64,000 bases of DNA from Aporrectodea caliginosa (GCA_020284085.1 JACEVL010000045.1:4717364-4781363); one strand, 5' to 3'; numbered from the stretch's first letter, positions 33,485-58,639 are shown. The notes: a model not told the origin generated them from the sequence alone. Numbers and translations are program-made.

Positions 33485-33910
33485 CCGCCAACTAGGGTTG
33501 CCAGCTTGCCACCCGTCCCGACTTTGTCGGGACAGTCCCGATTTCGGGGTAAATGTCCCGAGTCCCGACTTGACCTAGTCGGGACAGGCAAATGTCCCGA
33601 CTTTCAGATGTTTGACCGAAAAACCTGGTGGGGACAGCGAAATGTCCCGACTTTTAGATTTTTGACCCCCCAAAAAGGTTGTCTCGCATCCCAATTTCGA
33701 GGAATTCGTACAAATAAGGTCTTGTCTTCAGCAATCTGTACAAGTTCAACAGGAATTTCGTGTGAAAAAGCAAAAAAAAAAAAAAAAGAAAAGGTCATCA
33801 GAAATTTCTTGGGAAGCGATCAAGGTTTTTTGGTGTCTATTAAGCGGTCTATGTTTTTCCCAAAATGTCCCGACTTCCTAGTTCCGAAAGGTGGCAACCC
33901 TACCGCCAAC
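33485..33910. mobile_element. hAT-type MITE, 410 bp, with 8-bp target duplication
   Basis: The element spans 33493-33902 with ends TAGGGTTGCCA and TGGCAACCCTA. It is flanked by CCGCCAAC at 33485-33492 and 33903-33910. Subterminal repeats of GTCCCGACTT are frequent. The open frame across it is incidental. The 8-bp duplication points to hAT, and the intact ends suggest recent insertion. Confidence 0.9.
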
Positions 33911-34369
33911 AATTTCCACCATTGCACTGTGCTGTCTCCTCGGCTTGACTCCTCGAAAATGGACCAAACAACTTGGCTCTTTCAAACTTGAGCTGATTTA
34001 GCACTTTTGAACAAGTTATGATTTTGTGCGGTACTGGAAAATTTAATAAATTTACAATTACATTACATTTATGTATAAAAACATAAATATTTATTATTGA
34101 GCATTTATAGAGCCAGTGGCGGCACGTGGGGGGTGCAAGGGGGCGCAGTCGCACCCGGCGGCCACTTGATTGGGGCGGCACTTTGGCTACCTGGAATATA
34201 TTTTCGGCAAGTCAATTACTGATTCGTGAGGTATATGAGACCTTGCGTTACGTAACTTGGTATTCGCAATGATTTAAATTTATTTCAAGTTGCAAGAAAA
34301 ATACATAAATTGTTGCTAACGCTAAAAGTACTTTAAGTGCACATTACAAGTGACACTAGTAATAATTAT

Positions 34370-35960
34370 AATAATAAGACGATTTGTATAGCGTCGTAGC
34401 TCAGTTGAGGCGGAATGAAGGGGCGCTGTACATAAGTTCAAAAAGTTAATGGCAGTCATAAGATTGTTTAAAAAGATAAGTCTTGAGCTGTGTCTCCAGA
34501 GATGGTGCGTTCTTCACATGGTCTGGAAGAGCGTTCCCTGTAGTGGGTCCTGAGACAGAGAAGGAACAAACGCCAAACCTCGTAGCAGACCGCTGGATTT
34601 GTAGCAGATTTTTTGTTGAGGATCGTAGTCGGTTGTCTGCTACCCTAATGCAGACGTCTGAGATGTAGTCTGGCGTGAGGTTATTCACTGTTTTGTAAGT
34701 AGTCAAGCACAGTGTAAGACTGTAAGTGATCCGCTGCTCGAGGGACGCGCATCCAATGTGGGTTGTCGCGGAGAAGATAGGTGACATGATTGGATGGTGT
34801 CCGACCATATAATTATTAGACGTGCAGTAAAGCGGATGTATCCACTCTAGCTGACAAGTCGACAGACAGGTCAGTACCGGTATGCTGTTGTAGTAGTCAA
34901 CCCTGAAGACAATGCAGCTGTTGACCAAGGTGACGGCGGTTGAGGTTGGACTGAATCTGCGAATGGTTTTAAACTTTAAATACGACGCAGTTGGTAAAAA
35001 CAACCTCGAACGAGTTGACTCACAGGGGCCGTCATGGTCACACAGCTGTCAAAGTGGACTCCAAGGTTGCGAATGGCGTCAGCTGGGTGGACTTCTGCGT
35101 CACCAAGGGCGAAGGTAGGCCTATAGTATACTCCCGAGTCCCGTCAAGTAGATGGCAACGCCGGAGGGTGCTGCACGGTGCACCTTAGGAACTCAGAATT
35201 TGACGGATTGAGTTGGAGACGGTTGGGTGTCATCCACTCTGAAATGCGTTCGATACACAGCAGCACTTTGTTTCAGTTCAGCGGTTTGTGATGGTTCACA
35301 GAAGAAGTAAAGCTATAGTATCCTCTGCATAGTAGTGGTGGGGGAGGCCATGTAATGCTCTCCATATCGACCGTGTATAGATAGTACAAAGAGAAGAGCA
35401 CCGAGCAATGATCCTTGCGGAACACCGCAGGTGAACAGCTATATAGGTGCCGTCTCCTACCCTGCCAACTGGACGAATTATTGTGTTCGCCATATATTAT
35501 TATGTATACGATTCAAGCCAGCTGAGCGCTCTGTCCTTGATTCCAAACGAGCGCGACAGTCGGGGTATTAAGATGTCATGGTCGGCTGTGTCCGACCGGC
35601 ATATCAAGTGGTGATAGAAGAGCCAGTTGGCTTGAATCTATAGGCCTAATAATTTTATTATGGCATTGACTACGTCCGAGAAAACTATAAGGAGCTATAA
35701 GTCTCGGTGGAATGGCCACGCCTGTAGGCAAATTGAAACCGAGGCAGAAGGAGAGATTCAGACAGCTGCAGGTAATCCATCAGGTGATGGTTGGCGATAC
35801 GCTCAAGTACGTTTGATACGAACGGTCTGGAGTTCGTAGGTGACGATTCCTCGGTTCCAGCTTACTTAAAGAGTGGTTTGCTTCCAGTTGTACGGGAAAC
35901 GACCGATTGAACAGTAGCCGATCTGCATCATCTGCTGTAAGTAGGCCTACGGCGCTAAAT
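34370..35960 (-). mobile_element. Decayed CR1/Jockey-like LINE
   Basis: On the - strand, in several frames: a weak reverse-transcriptase region (decayed around 35300-35900), then INSCIVFRVDYYNSIPVL (family pattern VxSRLDYCNSLL), CIRVADNRLRSST, SVSGPTTGNALPDHVKNAPS and LETQLKTYLF, the usual C terminus, ending 34446. The 3' end near 34375-34435 (GCGCTGTACATAAG) is followed by AT-rich sequence. It is broken by frameshifts and stops. Confidence 0.75.
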
Positions 35961-37593
35961 ATTCGTTAGGACAAAATTAATGAATGTTATAAAGACAGCC
36001 AAGTGGCGCTAATTTAATATTTTGGCGTTGGGTTTGTAATCATCTTTGCTCCCAACCATTTTAACAGCTCCACTGTCTCCTCCTCTCTGTGGTCATCTCG
36101 GGCAAACGGACTTCGTTTCTTCTTCACCTTTGTATTTATCGTCAACAGCCGTAGCTTTACCTTGTTACCTTGTGCTGTCAGTTCCTTGAACTCTAGCGAC
36201 CGTCATGATCAAGCCTCTCCATTTCCTTCTGTCCGCCGTCACATCTCTCAGTTCTGCCAAATTCAAAATGTAGCTTTACTTTACGCAAAGCTCGTCAGTA
36301 TGCTGGTACTGCGCTTACCTTGTGAGTAACGCTAGAGAAATTCCGAGAGTTATTACGATTGTGATAAAGTTTAATTTACTTATATTTACTTAAACGATGA
36401 CATAGTCATGACCACACGCGTAGTCTCCCATCTGTTCAATCCTCCGATGATTTGACCGATAATTGTTTTTTGTGAACTCAACATTTCTAAAGCACTACAC
36501 TAAAAGCCATAGGCGCAGGGCACCAGCTTATTCACGAGCCTTACCGCGGACCGGTGCTTTTCAATATCACTTAGATATATTACATAGGCCTATTAAAATT
36601 TGGATTTTCTAATTCCTATGCTACTGCTGGTGACCCATAAGGCCAGTCATCTTACCGCCCCACGCGTACAGCAAGTGGTTGACCTCACTAGAAATGAGGC
36701 TGTGAAATTGTTGGACATTTTCTTCAGTTCTTCAGACTAAGGTCGCCGCTTTAAGAAACTCGTCAACTGTAGAGTATGTGACGCGCTTTATCTAAGGAGA
36801 CTCTGAAAGAGTGGAAGGGCATAGGCCAAAAATGGCTGGGCTATCAGTCTTGCCCTTTCACAAAACAATCGAAAGATCTGATGTAGTACCTAACCTGTGA
36901 CATCACCACCAAACAAAAAAAACAATCTTGACCAGTAAGCAGAGTTCTCTTAGATTAAACCAGTCTGAAGACCACAGTGCTGGAAATGATTAAATTAAAA
37001 TATATATTTAGACACAACCTTAACATTTGGAAGTTTTGACGCACACTGTTTTGCTTTAGCCATTAATTCAACAGAATCACTTCTCATAATTGTCAGAGCT
37101 TCAGAACAAAATAAAATATATGTGCTTCAGAGCAAAATAAAATATTTCTCTGAGACTTATGACAGAAATAAAAATAGATCCACGATTATGTTAATAAATG
37201 TGATATTAAACATCGATTTTTGTAGTTAAGAACAATGTCTTGTTCTGCCCCTTTTAGGGCACCTTTTGTCGTTTATCGTAGCTTCTGGCGGCAGTGTGTA
37301 TAAAACTATTGATGCCCAAAATCTGCCATTTTAGTTCTAGGCACTGGCGGCAGATAGAGCTTTCGATGAATAACTTTGACCTATGTCAGACAAGAAGAGT
37401 TCAATTGTTCTGACTTGGTCGAAACTCTGACCAGAACCCAGACAGCCACATCCACTGGGCCCCTAGCAGACCACGCTCTGCCGCTGGTGGAAACTGGCAG
37501 CCAGCCATGGGCCCCCCCAATATGGGCCCAATGAACATTGCTGTTAGGGTTAAACGTCTTCAGCTGTTCTAACGACCCCCAATAATATTGTCT
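35961..37593. other. Stretch without an identified gene
   Basis: 36473-36545 repeats the LINE 3' end seen at 10755-10822 (GGCACCAGCTTATTCACGAG). 37556-37605 holds a direct repeat of GTCTTCAGCTGTTCT. The rest shows nothing I can support, although it should contain the 3' UTR of the GPRIN-like gene on the - strand. Confidence 0.4.
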
Positions 37594-49474
<11,881 letters not shown>

Positions 49475-49510
49475 AACGAACGATGAGATCAACTGTCTCT
49501 TGTCACCCAC

Positions 49511-51334
49511 AATACGTCCCCTTCCTCTCTGTCGCTTTGTGCCTCTGTCTCTGTCACTGACACTCTCTGTCTCTCTCTGTTTCTCTCTTTCTCTGTCTCG
49601 AAGCCTCTCTAACTCTCTTCAAACTATCTAACCTTCTTAACTCTCTCGACCCTTTTCTAACCTACTTTATCCTCTCAAGCTCTCAATAATCAAAAGTACA
49701 TCCACAGAAAAGTAGCCAATGAATCTCTCTTTTCTTCGCAGGCTGGCTCTATTTTCGATAGAACGCTGGTTTCTATGCTGTTGATGATTTCGACGAGATC
49801 CTATTGCGAATTACGAGCGACGTTTCAACAAAAGTTCGACGCGGTTTCAACGAGAACTGAACGATATCTCGACTGACGAGAACTTGACGAGATTTCGCAT
49901 GTGATAGATAGCAGCCGCTCTGGCGTCAGACGTCGCAAATCAACGGAGTTCTCGTAACCACGGGTGACGCACGGGGGAAACAGTTCACTGCACTCATTGG
50001 ACTGACAGCCTCCTCCTCCTCCTCCTCCTCCTCCTCCTCCGCCACTGCCTCCGTGGCTGATACAGCAGCAGCAGCAGAAGCAGCAGCTGTGGTGCTGGTG
50101 CTGCTGGTCCTAGTATTGAGGACGATGCTACTGACGGCAGCAGCAGTACAAGCCCAGCATCAGTGGGAGGCAGATGGATATGTTACAGCAGATCGATATT
50201 CGCTCTGCACCCGATCGATAATATATCGACGAACATCAGAAGACACGACAAACGCCGTAGCATCACGACGACGACGACTCTCGTCATCTTACATGAAACT
50301 AATTCAGATGATGTCATCATCATCGAATGACGACGGTGCAGCTGCCCCTCCCTCCCCACGCACACACGTAGAGCGACCCATCCGTCGCTGATTAGGTCAT
50401 TACACCCGCTATGACTAACGCTCAGCTGATCAGCATACGTAGAGGAGGAGGAGGATGACGAAGACTTCGCTTTTATGGCTGTCAGATCTTCTCAGATGTC
50501 CCATGACGATGCTAACGCCTCTACGAGCGCAGTAACCGACCACACATACGCACTCCAAGACAATTAAATGTGTCTTATAGACTTATAAGATGTCTCCCGG
50601 TAGAAGCGACGCTCTAACGTAATTCTTCATCGCTGCAGCTAAAAACAGTCGGTGGCTGAGCGTCAGAAGAGGAAAACAGTTCTATGGATGCAGTCGACGT
50701 ACGATGTTTGCTCAATGAGAAAGTTCTGTGTCGATTGGCGACGAAGGATTTGAAACCATTTCAAACGTCTTTCTGTTTTTGCTGAAGTCGTCGCTATTTC
50801 CTCGTGCTAAGCTCTAGAAAGAAAAACACACACACAAACCGTAAACACCTAGCTTATTGAGTTATTGGATTGAACGAAAACATTTCGCTGGCTCGTGGTA
50901 ACGAAAACAGCTATCTCCTTTTAAGCTAATTATATGAAATGAAACACTAGCGTTGTTTTTGAAAACAATATCGTCACTTCTAAGACACAGGATGGAATTT
51001 CTAGCATGCAAAACAAATATGATTATAAACTAATGAAAACAAAGGTTATTATCCGCCTATCACAGGACTGTTTGTAAATGCGCTCGTGCACAGGTTGAGC
51101 ATTGACCGAGTCCAATATCTTTGGTAGGCTAATGAAGGCAGAATGTATGACTAAATGAGATTAGGTTTATACGATGAGATTTATATGGCATATAAATCAC
51201 CAACTATCAATAACCATTTCTACTTCGTAAGTGATGCACAGAATGACCCACGCATCAGCAACATAATATTATAGTCACAGATTTGGTTATAAGAAGCTTC
51301 AAAGCAGAGCGTTCTTCTCTCACACACGCACGCA

Positions 51335-51366
<32 letters not shown>

Positions 51367-51590
51367 CACACACGCACACACACACACACACACTCATCAC
51401 ACTCACACACACATTTACATCCGTGCACCCAAAACAACCTTTTCCCTTCCTAAGACGACTCCCTATGCAGCCTGTCGTTAAGGCACTTCGGAACATCATT
51501 ACCTAAACCTGCTGATGTCAGTCATTTCTCTGACTGAGAGTAGCGACAAAAACGAATGACAGCTTATAATATAAAGTTTTCATTTGCATC
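49511..51590. other. Upstream region of the GPRIN-like gene
   Basis: Probably contains the promoter and 5' UTR of the - strand gene, but I see no defined promoter element. It has (CTC)n at 50011-50040, GCA-rich low complexity at 50060-50150, and (CA)n and (GCAC)n at 51320-51411. The Ala-rich frame at 50053-50391 is a by-product of the GCA repeats. Confidence 0.4.
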
Positions 51591-51771
51591 TTGTATCCAA
51601 TGAACCCCAGTCACACTGCTTCCGCCATTTATCACCAGTTCAATCACTTCAATGAAGTTAAACTATTGCCCACTCCTTTTCTTCCCTCTCGTCTTCTGCC
51701 TTCTGATTCTCCTCTTCCTCGTCACCGTTCCTTTGAACTTAGGATGACGAACGGAGAGACCTTTGCTCCCA

Positions 51772-52063
51772 GGCAGACAGGCACAAGAACCAGTTGCACG
51801 ACCAATTGTCCGGCGATTCAAAATATCCGTCCGAACGACATCAGTCGGTGCAGCAGACATCGGCTCAGATACGTATTGAGGCCAATTCCGATGTGATTTG
51901 TAGTCGACTGCAGACAGCAGTGAATGAGATATATGCATCCGATGGAACAACGGAGGAGCCACCAAGGCTTCTATCGATCGCGTCCAAACGGACACGGCCA
52001 GAGACCATCGCCATCGCCACCGCAGCAGCAGCTGTTGGACCGTTGAGCACGAAGTCCGTCTAG
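51772..52063 (+). CDS. Candidate terminal exon, product unknown
   Basis: A good acceptor (GAGACCTTTGCTCCCAG) precedes about 96 open codons ending TAG at 52061-52063. The peptide is protein-like, not repetitive (contains QTSAQIRIEANSDVICSRLQ then TAVNEIYASDG) with an Ala-rich C terminus. No ATG starts it, so earlier exons would be needed, and none was identified. Not recognised. The complementary strand is also largely open, which lowers confidence. Confidence 0.25.
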
Positions 52064-52564
52064 ACTGTCAGCTGAACAGATACGCGCGGACGGCGTCAAG
52101 TGAAGACACGCATTCATGCAACGAGGTCGAATTTCACCAGGATTGGTATTAGAGTAGGGCATTCATGAAACGGCGCCAGTCTGTCTTAGTACAGGGACAG
52201 GTGGACATAAGTCAGTATAATATGTGGTCGATTCTCCTGGCTTCTAGTTGCGTTAACTTAAGCAAGAGTGGGTGAGTGGAAGAGTAGGTCGTGAACTATC
52301 GTTGAATGGAAGCCTGCGCTGGTTCCGACCATCCCATCGCATCCTGCTTATAATTGATAAACGTTTCTGCCCACACACGGGCCTCTCTCTATCTCAGCTG
52401 CTTAAGTAGATGTGTAGATAGTTAATTCACCATATTGAAATTGCACGGACCAGCTGTTAATATGAGTGCAGTTCATTTAATTTAGGTAAACTTTTAATTC
52501 AGATGAAATTTTAGATAAAGGGATCGTCTGGCTGGAAATCATTACATCCTGCCATATATATGTA

Positions 52565-52800
52565 ATCGTAATCGTAATGGAGCATCTATATAGCGCCACT
52601 CAAAAACAGGCGCTCCAGACCCGGGCCAGTGTCTTCACTGGTAAAGAGAGGTTTTCAAGCGCTCGCGGAATTGGTCAAAAGAAATAGAGTAAAGGTCAGT
52701 CCTGAGGAACTGAGGTAACTGGTTCCAGCTATTGGGACCAACAATAGCGAAACTCCTAGACTGGACCGTAGAAGTACGCACCTGCGGGACAACCAAGTAA
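52565..52800 (-). mobile_element. LINE 3' fragment, family A type
   Basis: On the - strand: a decayed WNQLPQFLRTDLYSISF-like C terminus, then a tail GGAGCGCCTGTTTTTGAGTG and GGCGCTATATAGATG, then (ATTACG)n. It is followed at 52805-53010 by a (TATG)n array; related LINE sequence (WSNLSDGRIGSS region) may resume at 53090. Confidence 0.65.
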
Positions 52801-52804
52801 TTCG

Positions 52805-53010
52805 TATGTAATCGTGTATGTATCTATATATGCATGTATGTATGTATATATGTATGTAGCTATACATGTATGTATGAATGTATTTATCTATATCTGTATG
52901 TATCTATGTATGTATGTGTGTGTAATACACTGTGTATGTATGTCTGTGTATAAATGTATGTATGTGTGTATGTATGTATGTATGTATGTATGTATATGTA
53001 TAGGCTATGT
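52805..53010. repeat. (TATG)n-rich microsatellite
   Basis: About 200 bases of TATG/TGTA units with interruptions. Met-Tyr-Val and Cys-rich frames across it are artefacts. Confidence 0.9.
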
Positions 53011-53954
53011 ATATGTATGTTTCAAGACACTTCATTTGACGCCTGTTTCTCACAGAAGTGCTACAATTATGGTTATCCAAATGATATAAATAAATGCACT
53101 TTAAGACAGTTTGAAAATGTTTGCTGCACAGAGTCAAAAGCAACAGTTCTGAAATTCAAGGGAAGCTGTTTGTTCCAGATGGGTTGGTCTAATTTATCAG
53201 ACGGGAGAATAGGCTCGAGTTGAAGTCTGGAAGCGGAGCACCTGCATATCTCCAAGGCTGGCAGAGCACATCGATCGCCGACCCCATTGACTTAAGACTG
53301 GAACTCAGCTCCCAATTGTTTGCCTGGCTGTGCTGACAGTTGAAGTAGACGACTCTACGAGAAATTTCCTAGGCAACAGGATTACAGGAAGCCAGTGAAG
53401 CGTCTCTCATATATTTTTATACTGCTATTATATGCAAATATTTTTGGCTTGCAGGCTACGACTCGGGCTGTATAATTTAGGACGGACTGGAGCTGCCATG
53501 AACGTAATCGGGTGGATACCCTCAAGGATTGAATTTCAACAATCCAGGCTCCAGAAGGCAAACAAGTGAATGAGGGTCACTGCAGCGCTGAATGACAGAT
53601 GGCGCCATATGACCCGTGTCTGGCTGAAAACTGATGGAAACAGGATCTGGAAAGGAGGTTCGCGTGATCCTCCATCAAAAAGTCTCCCTCGAGAAGCACA
53701 CACAGGTCGAGGATGACGAGCTATTGATTCCAGTCGTCAGGGAATGGCAATTTATTGTAGTTTCGTCAATGTTAGACTACGCCTGGCTTGTGTACCCAGC
53801 CAAATGCATTGTGTCTTTACGGAATTCTGCTACAGCCCATTATACAAAATCTGTCTGAAATGAATGACCTCGTAATTGCATTCAGTCTCGGTCTTAAATT
53901 ACAAATACAGAAAAATAATGATGTATTCATTCGTTCGTTTTACGTTCATGTATT

Positions 53955-54080
53955 CATCCATACATCCACCCATCCATCCACTAATCCACCCATCCATCCG
54001 TCCATCCATCCATCCATTCATCCATCCATTCATCCATCCACCCACCCGTCAATCCATCCATCCATCTATCCATCCACTCA
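53955..54080. repeat. (CATC)n microsatellite
   Basis: About 125 bases of CATC units with scattered changes. The Ile-His-Pro frames are artefacts. Confidence 0.92.
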
Positions 54081-54749
54081 CCGACCCCATCAATCTACCA
54101 TATGCGACTAGTATAAAGCCCATGTTGATCCTATATTAATACCTATGGACAAGTTCTAGATGGATGATGGCAACATGCGATGGATGCACTCTCCTGTGGA
54201 CCTTCGTTTAAGGAAAAACAGCGTCCTGTCCTATCGAACAGATAGCTCTTTGACAAAAACATACGAGCCTTTTAAATTATAAGATGCAGTAAGAAATCTT
54301 ACTACTTGAATCTCATGCCTCACAGTCTTACTTAGTGAGACTGAAATCTCTAAGTTCAACTGAGCGGAGATTCAATCGAAGAAGCTGTTAAGACTGCATC
54401 GGTTGATGGTTAAATCTGCCAGGTTCTCAGAACGCAGCTGGAGGCCATAAAACTGAACATGCAGGCCAAGACATAAACGTAGCCTAGAGCTAATAAGAAG
54501 GGCTCATGTGAAAAGCTCATGTGGATAACTTCAACGGACAGAACACGTTCTCTAATGCATCCTGTTCTATGGTCGCTTTCAGTCCATAGATGCACTGAAT
54601 GCACAGAGGAATGTGTTTAGTTAGTTAAATACGCGTCAAAACAACGAATAAAAATACGAAAGTGTCACGGAAGTCCAGGCTCTCGCCCAAACACTCAATC
54701 GCAGACTGTAATTCCACGTCTGACGTCGGTCGAGGCAAAATATTTAGAG

Positions 54750-55820
54750 AATGAGGAAGAGAGATGGAAGAAGAGGACGGGAAAAATAAAAGGAGAGTGA
54801 GTAAAAAGGAAATAGATCTACATGTACATACAAGCAGAGACGGAGACGGAGACGGAGGAAGGGAGGGAATGAAAGACACGAAAAGGCGAACCATTGTTCG
54901 CCTATTCTCTCTTGCCTCCTTTTGGAGTAGGATAGAGAGGAAGTAATGGAAAGTAAAAAGGCTAAGAGGAGATGGAAAGCCGGAGAAGAAAGCAGGGAAG
55001 AATTCTTCATCATCATGATCAATGGTCTTCCCCTCTTATATAGAATCGTTGTCGTTTCCATCCGTCTGTCAATCGTTCCTGTCCAGGGTTCCTCTACTGC
55101 AGCAGAATGTTTGCAGCCCAGAGTTCAGTGGGTGAAGATCCCTGGACGATGGAAAGGAAAATTAGGAGGAAATAAAGAAAGCAATTCAACAGAATGAGAG
55201 AGAGAGAGAGAGTGAGAGAGAGAGAGCACGAATGGAAATAATTAAATATTTCAACTATAATTATATAAGGTTAAAAGTGAATTGAGATGAAAAAAGCAAA
55301 TGTTGAAGAGAGAGAAGAAAGCAGGTCGGGAATACTGTGGAAGGAGAATTGCGAAATGGAAGAGAAGAAGAATAAAGAGAAGCAATGAAACAAACAAGAA
55401 GGTGGAGGAGGAAGCGGAAGAATGAGACGAAAAGCGCCTCTGAGTAGTTTCCTTGAAGGGGCGCTATATAAATTCCCGAATGAATGAATGAATGAAAAGG
55501 GATAGAGAGGTGGAAGAGGGAAAACGAGCGTAACACGAAGTGGAAGAGGAAAATGGAGACGCAGATTCAGATGAGTGGAAAGGAAAATTATTAGGACAGA
55601 CTGAAGAAAGAAATCGGAGAAACACTTAGTAGGCGAATGTTAAAAGGAAAGACTCAGAGGATATACACATCTAGTAGAGATATTCCTTTATTTGTTGTGT
55701 TTGCGTACAAGAATGACTGTCAGGAATAGGAGGAGCACAGGGAGAAGGAGGAGGAGCAGGAGATGGAGGATGATGAGGAGGAGGAGAAGTACGACGGTGA
55801 CTGGCACGGATGCATTAGTA
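54750..55820. repeat. Purine-rich low-complexity tract with a solo LINE/SINE tail
   Basis: About 1 kb dominated by A and G on the + strand, including (GA)n at 55198-55226 and GGA-rich sequence at 55725-55790. At 55433-55495 it contains GCGCCTCTGAGTAG then GAAGGGGCGCTATATAAATT and (GAAT)n, the family A tail without any body, so a very short truncated insertion. Confidence 0.75.
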
Positions 55821-56480
55821 AGAGAGGGTTGGCGCTGTTGCTGTTGCTGTTGCTGCTGCTGGTGTTGGATGGATTGACCGGTGATGGCTGTTCATCCTTA
55901 ACATTGATTTAAGACCTTTTTGCTTTGTATGTCGGTGGCCTGCTATACTTGTGCACGACATCAAACATCATTCACAGGACATCATCCACATGGCCACCGC
56001 CATACATGTCGTCTTTGTCATTTCTCTCTATGGCTCTCATAATTCTGTCTCCAGCCAACAGCTGCTGCTACTGCTGCTGCAACTGCTGCTGATGGGGCGT
56101 CGATATTTCCATCGTCGGTCTCTTGGCCGTCGGGCCAGAGAAAAATCATCAAAAAGACACTGCAGGGCGTAGGCGCGCATCTTATGCACATTCGGTGTTA
56201 AAATAATAGACTCCGTCGGCTAAGCCAATTGTTCCCTGAATATCTATCGACAACAGTCGTCAGCCAAGCGATCGATCCAAGAACTAAAAGCTCCTTCCGT
56301 GGAAGCCCAGATGCCAATAGCAGCAACAACAACAACAACAGCCTCGTCCATAGCTTCCATTGCAAGTTATATATGGTCTGACCTGAAATTGCTAATATCA
56401 ATGGAGCCATATGGAATCGAATCCAGGTTGTAGATTTGAATTTCTGACGAAAAGTGTCTGCCAATTCACTATGACCCCGC

Positions 56481-56520
<40 letters not shown>
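56481..56520. repeat. (CA)n microsatellite
   Basis: About 40 bases of pure CA. Confidence 0.95.
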
Positions 56521-56523
<3 letters not shown>

Positions 56524-56654
56524 ATATATATAGGCCTACCTGCATTTGACAGCGTCTCTACATGCCAGTCTGCAATTAAGGCGCATACAAATTCTGGCTA
56601 CAGTGTAGGCCTGTTGCATACTTGCTTTAGTATATGTAGTGTAATTGTAATTGA

Positions 56655-56720
56655 ATATTTATATAGCGCCTCTTCAAGATAACAACATAGAAGCGCTCTC
56701 TGCGCTAGCCTATATGATGC
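56655..56720 (-). mobile_element. Solo family A tail
   Basis: The reverse complement reads AGCGCTTCTATGTTG ... AGAGGCGCTATATAAATATT, the family A LINE/SINE 3' end, followed by ATT/ACA repeats. No body. Confidence 0.65.
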
Positions 56721-56734
56721 TAAATGTCATTATC

Positions 56735-57420
56735 GTATCGTATAGTATCGTATCTAAAGATTTATATAGCGCCTCTCTCAGAATAACTACTCAGAGGCGC
56801 TCTCAGCACGAAATCCCCGCGGAAAAAGAAACGTCTTTAAGAAACGAGAGACCAAAAAGGAAAATCCAGTCATTAGTTTAGCCCTTAGTGCGGGGGAAGG
56901 TCATTCCAAGTAGAGGGACCAACCACAGCAAATGCCCGGCGTTGAACCAAGACACTCCTAGTCCTAGGAACAAAAAGATCAAGCCAATCCGAGCGCAAGG
57001 AACAAGATGAGGTCGCAGATAACGGCTTTCGCATATAGTCAGAAAGATACTGTGGGGCACTGCTCAGCTGCGCCTTGGAGACCAGAAAAAGAAGCTTATA
57101 ATGGATGCGCGCAGTGATAGGAAACCAATGCAAGACATCAAGCATAGGCCTATATGTAGAGATATGTGCAAAGCGAGGGAGTCGGGTTATGAGCCTATAG
57201 CTGAAGCATTTAAGACCGATTGAAGGGGAAAGACGCTGTTTCGGGAGGCCCATAAGAAGTGAGTTGTAGTAGTGTAGTCGGGAATAGATAAACGTGTATA
57301 CTATGGTGATAAAAACAGAGGAAGAGACCGATCGTCTGATGCCTATGAGCCGCCTCAGTTGAAAGAAGCAGGAGCGAGTCAGGTTAGATATGTGCTCCGT
57401 GAACGAATATAATATTATTT
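56735..57420 (-). mobile_element. Family A LINE 3' fragment
   Basis: On the - strand, an open frame of 122 codons (57253-56885) gives PMLDVLHWFPITARIHYKLL, then FVPRTRSVLVQRRAFAVVGP and STWNDLPPH, the C terminus of the family A polyprotein. The tail (GCGCCTCTGAGTAG, GAGGCGCTATATAAATC) ends in GATAC-type repeats at 56735-56758. The reverse transcriptase is missing (5' truncation). Confidence 0.8.
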
Positions 57421-57577
57421 ACATCTGTTAGCGAAACAATGCAGAGTAAGCTAAAGTAGTCACCAGTGGCGGGCCCACGCACACACGTGGAACCAACCAA
57501 CGGATTCTTTTCGAAACTTGGCATGAATGTTCAGAGTTTCTGACCCAAGTTGCGTCAATAGAGTAGGTTGATGACAG

Positions 57578-57940
57578 GTGACAGCGTTCGCAAACACGAT
57601 GACGCTGCCGACGAACAGTCCCTCACTGGTGGAAGACAACGCACGTCAGGCCAGCCGTCGAGATACAAGGAGTACGGAAGAGCCACTGGTGACTAACGTG
57701 TGTGCCAGGCTGCCAGCTCCAGTACATTCTCGAGGCAATTCCAATGGCCTGCTTCGGTCGCCCTCCGCCGAGACGAAAACACTCGGCTACAGGCGGCGTT
57801 ACACAGTCCGTATGGCTCAGACTCGACCGTACATCAGAAGGATGGGCCTGATGCAGTCACATGGACCTAGGCGACTTGCGCAGAAAATGCCCTTTAAACA
57901 TACAAAATCCTTGACGAATAAGTCCGAAACGCAAACATAG
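57578..57940 (+). CDS. Candidate exon, product unknown
   Basis: About 120 open codons ending TAG, with protein-like, basic and non-repetitive sequence (LPTNSPSLVEDNARQASRRD, later RRRYTVRMAQTRPYIRRMG). It begins after GTTGATGACAG, a modest acceptor; the first ATG is at about 57599. No homology recognised and no partner exon found. It could be a transposon fragment. Confidence 0.25.
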   Translation: MTAFANTMTLPTNSPSLVEDNARQASRRDTRSTEEPLVTNVCARLPAPVHSRGNSNGLLRSPSAETKTLGYRRRYTVRMAQTRPYIRRMGLMQSHGPRRLAQKMPFKHTKSLTNKSETQT

Positions 57941-58639
57941 CACCAGAAAACTCCAACATGTTCAAAGTTACTGGGAAAAATTTTGCATTTAGACGAAAAT
58001 ATTTGTCGAAATGAGGCAGAGGTCGATCAATCGACCGACATGGCCGATGACATGCGCAGAAATACGTGGTATTTTCCAAGCACGCAGTTTACAGAAACCG
58101 CTACACCAACGGCTACGACACAAAAGCACAGACATCAGTCAGACATCATTAACATTGGCAGAATATTCCGTACGTTGGCTTAACATCCGACCAACTCATA
58201 TACACACGCACGTACGCACGCGCATGAACAGACGTTTGTTGAAGATCATCGCTGGCACTAAATATACACGTCCTTCGTCTACGTCGAACTATCGTAATTG
58301 CCTGTTTGGCTAATAATAAGCGCTTTCTACCTGTCAAATGTTCATCTACCTGTGTCTTAGTGCTTCTCGACTCCAGATCTCTCTCTGTACATCTTGCTAA
58401 ATTCCCTTGTCTCACTGTCTGCCATCCGTCTGCCTATCTCTGCCTACATGTGGCTTAGCGTCGCTTACATTTGGCTCCAGGGACTTCTTTCCTCGTGGGC
58501 TTATTGTAAGCACGTCTTTGGTCGCTTATTTCATGTTTCTTCTTCTCAAACACTGTAAACGGTCCTTTCATGCAAAAGGACATCTTCCTTCTCTCGGCTC
58601 TAATCAATCGTTTCAGTCTCTCTCCCTCCTTCTACCCTC

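Noticed and set aside
50053..50391. An Ala-rich secreted-like protein
   Set aside because: The apparent hydrophobic start comes from GCA/GCT repeats, and the opposite strand is also open.
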